The notes: generated by a model from the sequence alone, not told the origin. A stretch of 5,156 bases of DNA from Candidatus Parcubacteria bacterium (GCA_023142625.1 JAGLJD010000087.1:1-5156), one strand, 5' to 3'. Positions 1-4,477 are shown, counted from the stretch's first letter. Translations and numbers: made by a program.

Positions 1-535
1 GCCGGCTGTTTTTTTTATCGCTATTATTCAATTCATTCGCAAATTTAGGGTCTATTTTTCGCAAGCGCGCAAAAAGTTGGCTCGCGCTCAATTTTTCCAA
101 TCCGCGCCTTAATTTTTTATCAGGTTTTGTTTCTGATAAATTATAACCGTCAACAACCGCTTGCAGATAAAGTCCGCTGCCGCCGACCAAAAACGGAGTT
201 TTTTCTTTTAACAGAATATTATCAATCGCTTTGTACGCCAATTTTTGGTATTTTGCCAAATTAAATTCAGTATTCGGACTCACAACATCAATCAAATGAT
301 AAGGAATTTTTACAGTTTTTAATTTTTTCGACTTTAGATTTATTTGATAGTCTTGCAAGTCTTTTCCTGTTCCGACATCCATTCCTTTATAAATTTGCCG
401 CGAGTCAGCGCTAACAATTTCACCATTAAATTGGCAGGCTAATTTTACGGACAATTTTGTTTTTCCGACAGCGGTGGGTCCTAAGATCGCGATAATTCTT
501 TTTTTATTTTTGATATTTTTATTTACATTTGACAT
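1..535 (-). CDS. miaA: tRNA dimethylallyltransferase MiaA, partial (C-terminal part beyond window)
   Basis: MiaA transfers a dimethylallyl group from DMAPP to N6 of adenosine 37 in tRNAs that read codons starting with U, giving i6A in the cytoplasm. The first 178 residues are visible, of about 300 usual for the family. They show the P-loop GPTAVGKT (residues 19-26), the SADSRQIYKGMDVGTGK stretch (42-58) that includes the catalytic-aspartate region, HLIDVVSP (80-87) and VGGSGLYLQ (117-125). The frame stays open to the window edge and breaks off in the NNSDKKNSR segment, just before the usual RALE region. The ATG at 535-533 is the first in-frame start and gives normal spacing to the P-loop; an ATG at 528-526 is out of frame. 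There is no Shine-Dalgarno sequence. The gene lies 96 bases after miaB on the same strand, and MiaB uses the product of MiaA. Family assignment is firm; only the missing C-terminus is unseen. Confidence 0.95.
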   Translation of the reverse strand, partial: MSNVNKNIKNKKRIIAILGPTAVGKTKLSVKLACQFNGEIVSADSRQIYKGMDVGTGKDLQDYQINLKSKKLKTVKIPYHLIDVVSPNTEFNLAKYQKLAYKAIDNILLKEKTPFLVGGSGLYLQAVVDGYNLSETKPDKKLRRGLEKLSASQLFARLRKIDPKFANELNNSDKKNSR

Positions 536-560
536 ATTTTTTTTATATGGTAAATTATAT
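536..560 (-). promoter_or_regulatory. Candidate -10 elements for miaA with little or no 5' leader
   Basis: Reading the minus strand, TATAAT lies at 559-554 and a second hexamer, TATAAA, at 547-542. The first would place the transcript start about 12 bases before the miaA ATG; the second would place it on the ATG itself. No good -35 hexamer is found at 16-18 bases from either. The terminator-like hairpin just upstream (566-631) makes an independent miaA promoter plausible. Because the region is very AT-rich, TATAAT-like hexamers occur by chance, so this is tentative. Confidence 0.3.
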
Positions 561-565
561 TTTAT

Positions 566-631
566 AAAAAGGCGGGCTATTGTCTATAGAAATTGTTGGT
601 AAAAAATAATTTTTTACTGCAATAGCCCCCC
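566..631 (-). terminator. Rho-independent terminator-like hairpin after miaB
   Basis: On the minus strand the miaB stop is followed immediately by GGGGGGCTATTG (631-620), which pairs with CAATAGCCCGCC (582-571). This makes a 12-position stem with one mismatch, 9 of them in a perfect uninterrupted block (620-628 with 574-582). A run of five T (570-566) follows the stem, as in an intrinsic terminator. The loop is long (37 bases) and contains its own AT hairpin, GTAAAAAAT/ATTTTTTAC at 599-617 with a one-base centre, plus the 8-bp palindrome TCTATAGA (583-590). Orientation is set by the T-run: the plus-strand side has none. The large structured loop is unusual for a simple terminator, so partial read-through into miaA is possible. 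Confidence 0.6.
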
Positions 632-1771
632 TTATCTCTTTAACTTTTTATTAAAATTATTAATTATTCTCCATCGCGATTTTTTTTCTTTTAAACTAAC
701 ATTATCTTTGTAAAGTTTTTCGGCAAGCGTTCCTTTTCGCGCAGAATATTTATTTACATAAATTGTTTCAAAATTTACTTTTTTTATTACGCTAACAGTT
801 TCTTCAAACTGTTTTTTTGTTTCTCCGGGAAAGCCGACAATAACATCTGTTGAAAATTTTATTTCAGGAATTGCAGTCTTTATTTTTTTAACTAAATTCA
901 GATAATCTTGTCGAGTATATTTTCTGTTCATTTTTTTTAATATTGCGTCGCTTCCAGATTGAAAAGGCAGATGCAAGTTTTTTGACACTTTTTTACACTC
1001 AGCGATTGCCTGAATTAATTTATCACTCATATCTTTTGGATGGCTTGTTAAAAAATTAATTTCAAATTCGCCTTTTATATTGTTAATTAATTTTAATAAA
1101 TTCGAAAAATTTGAAATTTTTGACATCCGACATCTGACGTCCGACATCCGATAACTATTCACATTTTGTCCTAATAGAGTAATTTTTTCGCATCCATTTT
1201 TAATTAAATTTTTAACTTCATTTAAAATATCATCTGCGGGGCGCGAGTATTCCTTTCCGCGCGTATAAGGCACCGCGCAATAAGAGCAGAAATTATCGCA
1301 GCCAGTCATAATTGGAATAAGCGCGGATTTTTTATATTCATATTTCGGCTTGATTTTCAGATAATTATAGTCATTTTTTTTATCTTGTCTTTGCGAGGAG
1401 TTAAATGAGTGTAGCGAGTGAGCGGAGAGGTTGCTCAACTCATCGCAAAGATAAAGTGATTCAAGATCTCTAATATCAAAAATAAGATCAACTTTTTCAG
1501 ACAGTTTTTTTTTATCGCAATCTAAAATACATCCTGTCAAAAAAATTTTCAGTCTTTTGTTTTCAACCTTTAATTTTTTTATGTTTTTTAACTGCCCATG
1601 AACGCGGTCAACTGCTGTCTGCCGAACCGCACACATATTAAAAATTATCAAATCAGCCTTTTTAAAATTATCTGTTTTTTTATATCTGATATTTTCCAGC
1701 GTGGCAGATATTCTTTCCGAATCGCTTTCGTTCATCTGGCAGCCGTAGGTTTTAATAAAATATTTCAACAT
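632..1771 (-). CDS. miaB: tRNA-2-methylthio-N6-dimethylallyladenosine synthase MiaB, lacking the TRAM domain
   Basis: MiaB is a radical-SAM methylthiotransferase with two iron-sulfur clusters that converts i6A37 to ms2i6A37 in tRNA. The N-terminal UPF0004 domain has its three cluster cysteines (C11 in TYGCQMN, C47 in FNMCAVR, C81 in LTGCI). The radical-SAM domain has CX3CX2C (C158, C162, C165), and GQNVNSYR, TSHPKD, LPFQSGSD, MNRKYT, GFPGET and SARKGT follow in the expected order. TYGCQMN and the QSGSD...MNRKYT block favour MiaB over RimO or MtaB. The protein is 379 residues, against about 440 usually, and stops at the end of the radical-SAM region, so the C-terminal tRNA-binding TRAM domain is absent. 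No TRAM-like sequence is seen in the two frames read beyond the stop. Residues about 106-131 and 207-217 are encoded by repeat elements and lie at inter-domain or loop positions. There is no Shine-Dalgarno sequence, and a promoter places the transcript start on the ATG. miaA follows on the same strand. Confidence 0.95.
   Translation of the reverse strand: MLKYFIKTYGCQMNESDSERISATLENIRYKKTDNFKKADLIIFNMCAVRQTAVDRVHGQLKNIKKLKVENKRLKIFLTGCILDCDKKKLSEKVDLIFDIRDLESLYLCDELSNLSAHSLHSFNSSQRQDKKNDYNYLKIKPKYEYKKSALIPIMTGCDNFCSYCAVPYTRGKEYSRPADDILNEVKNLIKNGCEKITLLGQNVNSYRMSDVRCRMSKISNFSNLLKLINNIKGEFEINFLTSHPKDMSDKLIQAIAECKKVSKNLHLPFQSGSDAILKKMNRKYTRQDYLNLVKKIKTAIPEIKFSTDVIVGFPGETKKQFEETVSVIKKVNFETIYVNKYSARKGTLAEKLYKDNVSLKEKKSRWRIINNFNKKLKR
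1122..1149. repeat. 7-bp tandem repeat, four units, inside miaB
   Basis: Four head-to-tail 7-base units (plus strand GACATCC, GACATCT, GACGTCC, GACATCC) occupy 1122-1149, with the start of a fifth (GA) after. They differ by single transitions. Three units make 21 bases, so gain or loss of three units keeps the reading frame. On the miaB strand they encode RMSDVRCRMS, at the variable loop between GQNVNSYR and the LLKLINNIKG segment. That loop is known to vary in sequence and length in the MiaB family, so the insert is probably tolerated. Peptides of the MSDVRCRMSD type recur in unrelated proteins of some AT-rich candidate-phyla genomes as far as I recall; I cannot search for that here. Confidence 0.75.
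1388..1451. repeat. RPE-like palindromic element inserted in frame in miaB
   Basis: TCTTTGCGAGGAGTT (1388-1402) and AACTCATCGCAAAGA (1437-1451) form 15-base inverted arms with a single mismatch (1397 opposite 1442). The 34-base centre contains a GAGC (1420-1423) / GCTC (1433-1436) inner pair and GTAGCGAG. The TTTGCGAGGAG...AGCGAG...TTGC style resembles the palindromic repeats known from Rickettsia (RPE) and other bacteria, which insert in frame in protein genes. On the miaB strand it reads as CDELSNLSAHSLHSFNSSQR, a polar serine-rich stretch at residues about 109-128, exactly between the UPF0004 and radical-SAM domains. Naming it a member of the RPE group is by resemblance; the inverted repeat itself is directly visible. 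Confidence 0.7.
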
Positions 1772-1777
1772 AAATTT

Positions 1778-1806
1778 ATCTTAACAAAAAAATAGAACCT
1801 ATTCAA
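1778..1806 (-). promoter_or_regulatory. Promoter for miaB predicting a leaderless mRNA
   Basis: On the minus strand, TTGAAT (1806-1801) and TAAGAT (1783-1778) are separated by exactly 17 bases. They match the sigma-70 consensus at 4 of 6 and 5 of 6 positions. Counting seven bases past the -10 element places the transcript start on 1771, the A of the miaB ATG. The -35 hexamer lies partly in the stem of the terminator that ends the upstream unit, and the T-run of that terminator forms the spacer. The lack of any Shine-Dalgarno sequence before miaB fits leaderless initiation. Confidence 0.5.
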
Positions 1807-1828
1807 TTTGTCTTTGCGAATAGGTTCT
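1786..1828 (-). terminator. Rho-independent terminator ending the glycosyltransferase-recO-small protein unit
   Basis: AGAACCTATTC (1794-1804) and GAATAGGTTCT (1818-1828) are perfect 11-base inverted arms around a 13-base loop. On the minus strand, a single A and then seven T (1792-1786) follow the stem, the usual intrinsic terminator arrangement. It starts six bases after the stop codon of the 36-residue gene. On the plus strand the stem is followed by only three further T, so minus-strand use is favoured. The loop and right arm contain TTGTCTTTGCGA (1808-1819), identical to 1385-1396 at the edge of the palindromic element in miaB. Confidence 0.8.
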
Positions 1829-1831
1829 TTT

Positions 1832-1901
1832 GCCCTAATTAATGTTTTTTTTAACAGGAAAAATTAGGGCTGCCAATATTATTAATACTAATAATATTGG
1901 C
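1832..1901. other. Two adjacent perfect hairpins within the small membrane-protein gene
   Basis: GCCCTAATT (1832-1840) pairs with AATTAGGGC (1862-1870) around a 21-base loop. One base later, GCCAATATTATTA (1872-1884) pairs with TAATAATATTGGC (1889-1901) around a 4-base loop. Together with the terminator at 1794-1828, three hairpins stand in a row with gaps of three bases and one base. In the minus-strand RNA the stop codon of the small gene lies in the first of these stems, and the second lies in the codons for its membrane segment. A ribosome translating to the stop would open both, so folding may depend on translation. Confidence 0.55.
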
Positions 1902-1945
1902 GAACAAAAAGAAATAAAATTTATAAATTCGCAAAATACCTGCAT
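1835..1945 (-). CDS. Small single-span membrane protein (36 residues), unknown function
   Basis: This short frame runs from ATG 1945-1943 to TAG 1837-1835. It starts MQVFCEFINFISFCSP, continues with ILLVLIILAALIF and ends in VKKNIN. Residues about 8-30 form one hydrophobic membrane span. The lysines after it predict a cytoplasmic C-terminus; cysteines lie at 5 and 14. GAGGTGA (1957-1951) precedes the ATG at ideal spacing and is the only strong Shine-Dalgarno sequence in the window, the main reason for calling the gene. It starts 25 bases after the recO stop and is followed six bases later by a terminator, so it appears to be the last gene of that unit. I do not recognise a family. It could be a small accessory membrane protein, a leader peptide linked to the hairpins downstream, or a hydrophobic toxin-type peptide; nothing in the sequence decides between these. 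Confidence 0.6.
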   Translation of the reverse strand: MQVFCEFINFISFCSPILLVLIILAALIFPVKKNIN

Positions 1946-1950
1946 TTTTA

Positions 1951-1957
1951 TCACCTC
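1951..1957 (-). promoter_or_regulatory. Strong Shine-Dalgarno sequence of the 36-residue gene
   Basis: On the minus strand the sequence is AAAGAGGTGATAAAA directly before ATG, with GAGGTGA complementary to the 3' end of 16S rRNA and GAGG eight bases from the start codon. None of the other six genes in the window has a comparable site, so this decides the start and supports translation of the short frame. Confidence 0.75.
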
Positions 1958-1970
1958 TTTTTGCGGTTAT

Positions 1971-2717
1971 TTAAAATTTTATAAATTTTCTGCTTTTCAT
2001 ATCTTTATCTAACCTGAAATTTAAGAATTCGTCAATGATTTTTATCGTTTCTGTAAATAAATTTTTGCTTAATTTAACTTTGACTAAATTTGATAAATTT
2101 TTTTGCAGTATTACGCGCAATAATTTAATCGCGTTGTTTGATATTTCAAAAATATTATTTTCGCGATTTTTTTTACATTTCGCGCAAAAAATTCCTCCAG
2201 CCAAAACGCTAAAAAAATTGCCATTCGGAGTGATTTTTTGTCCGCATTTTAAACAGAAATACAGTTCGGGCTTATACCCGAGAAGATTCAGCAATTTTAA
2301 TATATAGCAATGAGCTATAAATTTCAGTCGTTCAATACGGAGATTTTTATCAGCAATCATTAAAAATTGGCTTAATAAAAGAAAAATTTTTTTGTTTTTT
2401 TCCCCCGTTTTGATAAAATAGTCCGTAATTTCTAAGCAATAAAAAATTAGATTTATTTTTTGCAGATTTTTTTTAATATTTAAAAAATTTTTTATTGAAA
2501 CAGCGCCGCTTATGTGATTAAAAATTTTTCCGCGCACAGCCATCAAATCAATAATTGAAAAATAATCCAAATGACCTGATAATTTGCTTTTGCTTTTTTT
2601 TACTCCGCGCGCGATAGCTTCTATTTTTCCAAAATCATAAGTGTAAATAGAAAAAAAAGAATCGCTTTCGCGAAAATCCTGTTTTTTTAAAATTATGCCT
2701 TGGCTGCCGCGATACAT
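1971..2717 (-). CDS. recO: DNA repair protein RecO
   Basis: RecO works with RecR in the RecFOR pathway: it binds single-stranded DNA and SSB and helps load RecA on gaps. The 248-residue protein is of normal length. The N-terminal OB-fold region is recognisable (GIILKKQDFRESD, FGKIEAIARGVKKSKSKLSGHL, residues 7-50). A helical middle part follows, then a four-cysteine zinc site (C155, C158, C178, C181 in CLKCG and CAKC), and the C-terminus ends in FRLDKDMKSRKFIKF. The start at 2717-2715 (MYRGSQGIIL) matches the family N-terminus. An upstream in-frame ATG at 2786 would add 23 lysine-rich residues that overlap the glycosyltransferase gene and is rejected. The glycosyltransferase stop is one base before this ATG (TAGTATG), so translational coupling is likely; there is no Shine-Dalgarno sequence. 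The 36-residue gene follows. Confidence 0.95.
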   Translation of the reverse strand: MYRGSQGIILKKQDFRESDSFFSIYTYDFGKIEAIARGVKKSKSKLSGHLDYFSIIDLMAVRGKIFNHISGAVSIKNFLNIKKNLQKINLIFYCLEITDYFIKTGEKNKKIFLLLSQFLMIADKNLRIERLKFIAHCYILKLLNLLGYKPELYFCLKCGQKITPNGNFFSVLAGGIFCAKCKKNRENNIFEISNNAIKLLRVILQKNLSNLVKVKLSKNLFTETIKIIDEFLNFRLDKDMKSRKFIKF

Positions 2718-2718
2718 A

Positions 2719-3801
2719 CTAATAATTTTTTTCAATAAATTTTTTAATTTTTTCTTTAAATTTATTTTTGCTGAATTTTTCAGCAAGTTTTTTAATTTCC
2801 AGCGGATTATAATTATTGCTGTTAAAGTTTGAAATTTTGTCAGCTAGCGCCTTATAATTTTGTTCTGTAAAAAATTCACCGCTCACGCCTTCTGACACTG
2901 ATTCAACTGCGCCGCCTTTTTTGTACGCGATTATCGGCGTTCCAGACGCCATTGCCTCGATAACCGTTATTCCAAAATCTTCTTCGTGCGGGCAGATAAA
3001 AGCGCGCGCGCTTGAATATAGCTTTGCTTTTTTGCGCTCGCTTACAAATCCTAAAAATCGGATATTTTTATCGGCTATTTTTTTTAGTTTTCGAGAATCA
3101 GGTCCGGTACCGAAAATTTTAAGCGGAATTTTTAATTTATTAAATGCCTTAATCGCCAAATCAAATTTTTTATAAGAGACAAGCCTTCCGCCGATTAAAA
3201 AATAATCTTTTCTGTCTTGGGACGCGCAAAATTTTTCAGTTTCAACTGGTGGGTAAATTACCGCGCTATCTCGCTGATAATATTTTTTAATTCTTTCTTT
3301 CACATTTTCAGAATTTGCTATAAAATTATTAACTCTGCTTGACGCGGATTTATCCCAAGTTTTTAGCCTATTTAGAATTGGAGGGAGCAGAGCTTTGATA
3401 AATTTGTTATATTTTAGGCCGTCAATATAATTTTTAGCGTCAATCCAAAGGTAGCGCGTCGGCGTATGGCAGTAACAAATATGCTTTGTTGCTGGTTTTG
3501 TGATAATTCCATTAGCAAAAGAGCTTGAAGACGAGATAATTAAATCAAATTCGTTCAAATTAAAACTTTCTATAGCTATCGGCATTAATGGCAAGTACAG
3601 TTCAAATTTTGTTTTTGCGCATGGAAAATTTTGCAGAAAAGAGGTCTTGACTCTTTCTGGCGGAAATATATTTCCGAATTTTTTTTTATCATAAATCAAA
3701 GTGAATATAGGCGCTTTCGGATATAGATCTGCCAGCGATTTTAAAACTTTTTCAGCGCCGCCGAATTGCGTTAACATATCATGAACTAATGCTATTTTCA
3801 T
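2719..3801 (-). CDS. GT4-family glycosyltransferase
   Basis: A retaining glycosyltransferase of the GT-B fold, likely moving a sugar (mannose-type donors are common in related enzymes) from a nucleotide sugar to an envelope glycan at the inner face of the membrane. The 360 residues are a full-length example. The N-terminal acceptor domain starts MKIALVHDML with GGAEKV (14-19) and has CHTPTRYLW (111-119), typical of WbaZ-like members. The C-terminal donor domain (from about 202) has GGRLVSYKKFD (204-214), with the basic residues R206 and K211/K212 expected to bind the donor phosphates. FGTGP (230-234) follows, then the EX7E motif with E274 and E282 in EDFGITVIEAMASGTP. There is no signal peptide or membrane span. 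It lies 13 bases after the three-span membrane protein and one base before recO. Fold and family are firm; donor and acceptor cannot be read from the sequence, so no symbol is given. Confidence 0.92.
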   Translation of the reverse strand: MKIALVHDMLTQFGGAEKVLKSLADLYPKAPIFTLIYDKKKFGNIFPPERVKTSFLQNFPCAKTKFELYLPLMPIAIESFNLNEFDLIISSSSSFANGIITKPATKHICYCHTPTRYLWIDAKNYIDGLKYNKFIKALLPPILNRLKTWDKSASSRVNNFIANSENVKERIKKYYQRDSAVIYPPVETEKFCASQDRKDYFLIGGRLVSYKKFDLAIKAFNKLKIPLKIFGTGPDSRKLKKIADKNIRFLGFVSERKKAKLYSSARAFICPHEEDFGITVIEAMASGTPIIAYKKGGAVESVSEGVSGEFFTEQNYKALADKISNFNSNNYNPLEIKKLAEKFSKNKFKEKIKKFIEKNY

Positions 3802-3814
3802 AAATGATTTTTAT

Positions 3815-4168
3815 TTAATTATTTATCCAAACTATCGCAATGCTTGCAAATAATAGAATAAATTGAGCGAATAATGCAGAACCAACTAAAATATAACTTA
3901 CAAATTTATTTTTTAAATAAATCTGTATAGATATTGAATAGTTTATTAGCAGAATTATTAAGCCAAAAATTGGAATTATAAAAATTTTACGCCATTCGCC
4001 GATAAAATCTACTCCAAAATAGATATTATAATGCAAATAGATTAACTCTTCGCCAGCTTTTATGTTCAGAAAACAATAGATCCAAATAAAAATATTAAGC
4101 AATAAACTTGCGAAAAAACAGAGAGATATTATCTTGTCCTTAAAAACAATTTTTAAAAGATATTTCAT
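3815..4168 (-). CDS. Three-span membrane protein of unknown function
   Basis: 117 residues with a short basic N-terminus (MKYLLKIVFKDK) and three hydrophobic segments at about 13-34, 62-80 and 90-115. Between the first two is a conserved-looking polar stretch, LIYLHYNIYFGVDFIGEWRK (residues 42-61), which I recall from small membrane proteins of Patescibacteria genomes; I know no assigned function. There are no cysteine pairs or catalytic motifs. The N-terminal charge suggests a cytoplasmic N-terminus, which would place the LHYNIYFGVD loop outside and the C-terminus outside. It is the first gene of the minus-strand unit, with the glycosyltransferase 13 bases downstream, so a role in envelope glycan export or anchoring is possible but unproven. 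There is no Shine-Dalgarno sequence. Confidence 0.75.
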   Translation of the reverse strand: MKYLLKIVFKDKIISLCFFASLLLNIFIWIYCFLNIKAGEELIYLHYNIYFGVDFIGEWRKIFIIPIFGLIILLINYSISIQIYLKNKFVSYILVGSALFAQFILLFASIAIVWINN

Positions 4169-4177
4169 AATTATTTA

Positions 4178-4190
4178 CTTATCTTACGCG
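4178..4190 (-). promoter_or_regulatory. Weak -10-like element just before the three-span membrane protein
   Basis: TAAGAT at 4186-4181 on the minus strand is identical to the miaB -10 hexamer. It would start transcription about six bases before the ATG at 4168, an almost leaderless message. No -35 match is found at 16-18 bases, so this is weaker than the promoter at 4419-4447. Confidence 0.2.
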
Positions 4191-4256
4191 CTTAAGTTAT
4201 TAAAAAAGATATAAAATTTTATTTTACAGATAAATTTTTTTAATAATCATAGGTCA

Positions 4257-4331
4257 CCGCAAATCTACAAATTAATTACAAATAATACAAAGTCTATTTG
4301 TAATATTCGTAGCAGATTTGTAGGTTTGCGG
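4257..4331. repeat. Nested palindromic element of about 75 bp
   Basis: The outer arms are 16 bases, 4257-4272 and 4316-4331, complementary except for one T/G position that would still pair as a wobble in the plus-strand RNA. The inner arms ATTACAAATA (4275-4284) and TATTTGTAAT (4295-4304) are perfect 10-base complements around a 10-base loop. The ACAAAT/ATTTGT word recurs in both arm sets, and TATTCGTAG sits in the right-hand spacer. It looks like a dispersed intergenic palindrome or a miniature mobile element. It would also form a strong hairpin in the leader if the minus-strand promoter at 4419-4447 is used. No T-run follows on either strand, so it is not an intrinsic terminator. Confidence 0.7.
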
Positions 4332-4418
4332 GTGGGGGTGGCAATTATAATTGTTAAATAATATTTTATATAATCTATAATCGTTATAATAAATTGTGTC
4401 AGGTGAGTTATTTATTTA

Positions 4419-4447
4419 ATTTTACACCTAAATTTTTTTATTGACAA
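4419..4447 (-). promoter_or_regulatory. Candidate promoter for the membrane protein-glycosyltransferase-recO unit
   Basis: On the minus strand, TTGTCA (4447-4442) and TAAAAT (4424-4419) each match the sigma-70 consensus at 5 of 6 positions with exact 17-base spacing. The predicted start near 4412 gives a leader of about 244 bases before the ATG at 4168, and that leader contains the nested palindrome. This is the best-scoring minus-strand promoter I find upstream of the unit. Confidence 0.45.
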
Positions 4448-4449
4448 GA

Positions 4450-4477
4450 TAAACAAATTTTTATTTTATGTTATAAT
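4450..4477 (+). promoter_or_regulatory. Extended -10 promoter for pilB
   Basis: TATAAT at 4472-4477 is preceded by TG at 4469-4470, giving a perfect extended -10 element, with TAAACA (4450-4455, 4 of 6 matches) 16 bases upstream as a -35 region. The predicted start is near 4484, about 24 bases before the pilB ATG. The short A-rich leader has no Shine-Dalgarno sequence. The region overlaps the divergent minus-strand promoter, so the two units may compete for polymerase or be co-regulated. Confidence 0.55.

Noticed and set aside
1598..1795. Plus-strand open frame opposite the start of miaB
   Set aside because: It is the shadow of conserved MiaB codons on the other strand, with no ribosome binding site or family resemblance.
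2035..2307. Plus-strand open frame opposite recO
   Set aside because: It mirrors the conserved zinc-site region of RecO; composition is an antisense artefact.
2718..2786. Upstream in-frame ATG at 2786 giving a 271-residue RecO
   Set aside because: It adds 23 lysine-rich residues unlike the RecO N-terminus and overlaps the glycosyltransferase C-terminal codons; the start at 2717 matches the family and sits directly at the upstream stop.
2921..3694. Plus-strand open frames opposite the glycosyltransferase (2921-3175 and 3500-3694)
   Set aside because: Both lie fully inside a well-supported conserved gene and show no independent signals.
4197..4246. Inverted repeat TTATTAAAAAA / TTTTTTAATAA upstream of the membrane protein
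   Set aside because: Purely A/T arms in a very AT-rich stretch with a 28-base spacer are expected by chance and would form a weak stem.
4401..4440. AGGTG...CACCT followed by a T-run as a plus-strand terminator
   Set aside because: Only five pairs with a 19-base loop, and no upstream plus-strand gene to terminate.
4441..4477. TTGACA (4441-4446) and TATAAT (4472-4477) as one plus-strand promoter
   Set aside because: The spacer is 25 bases, too long for a sigma-70 promoter; the extended -10 form with TAAACA at 4450 is a better explanation.
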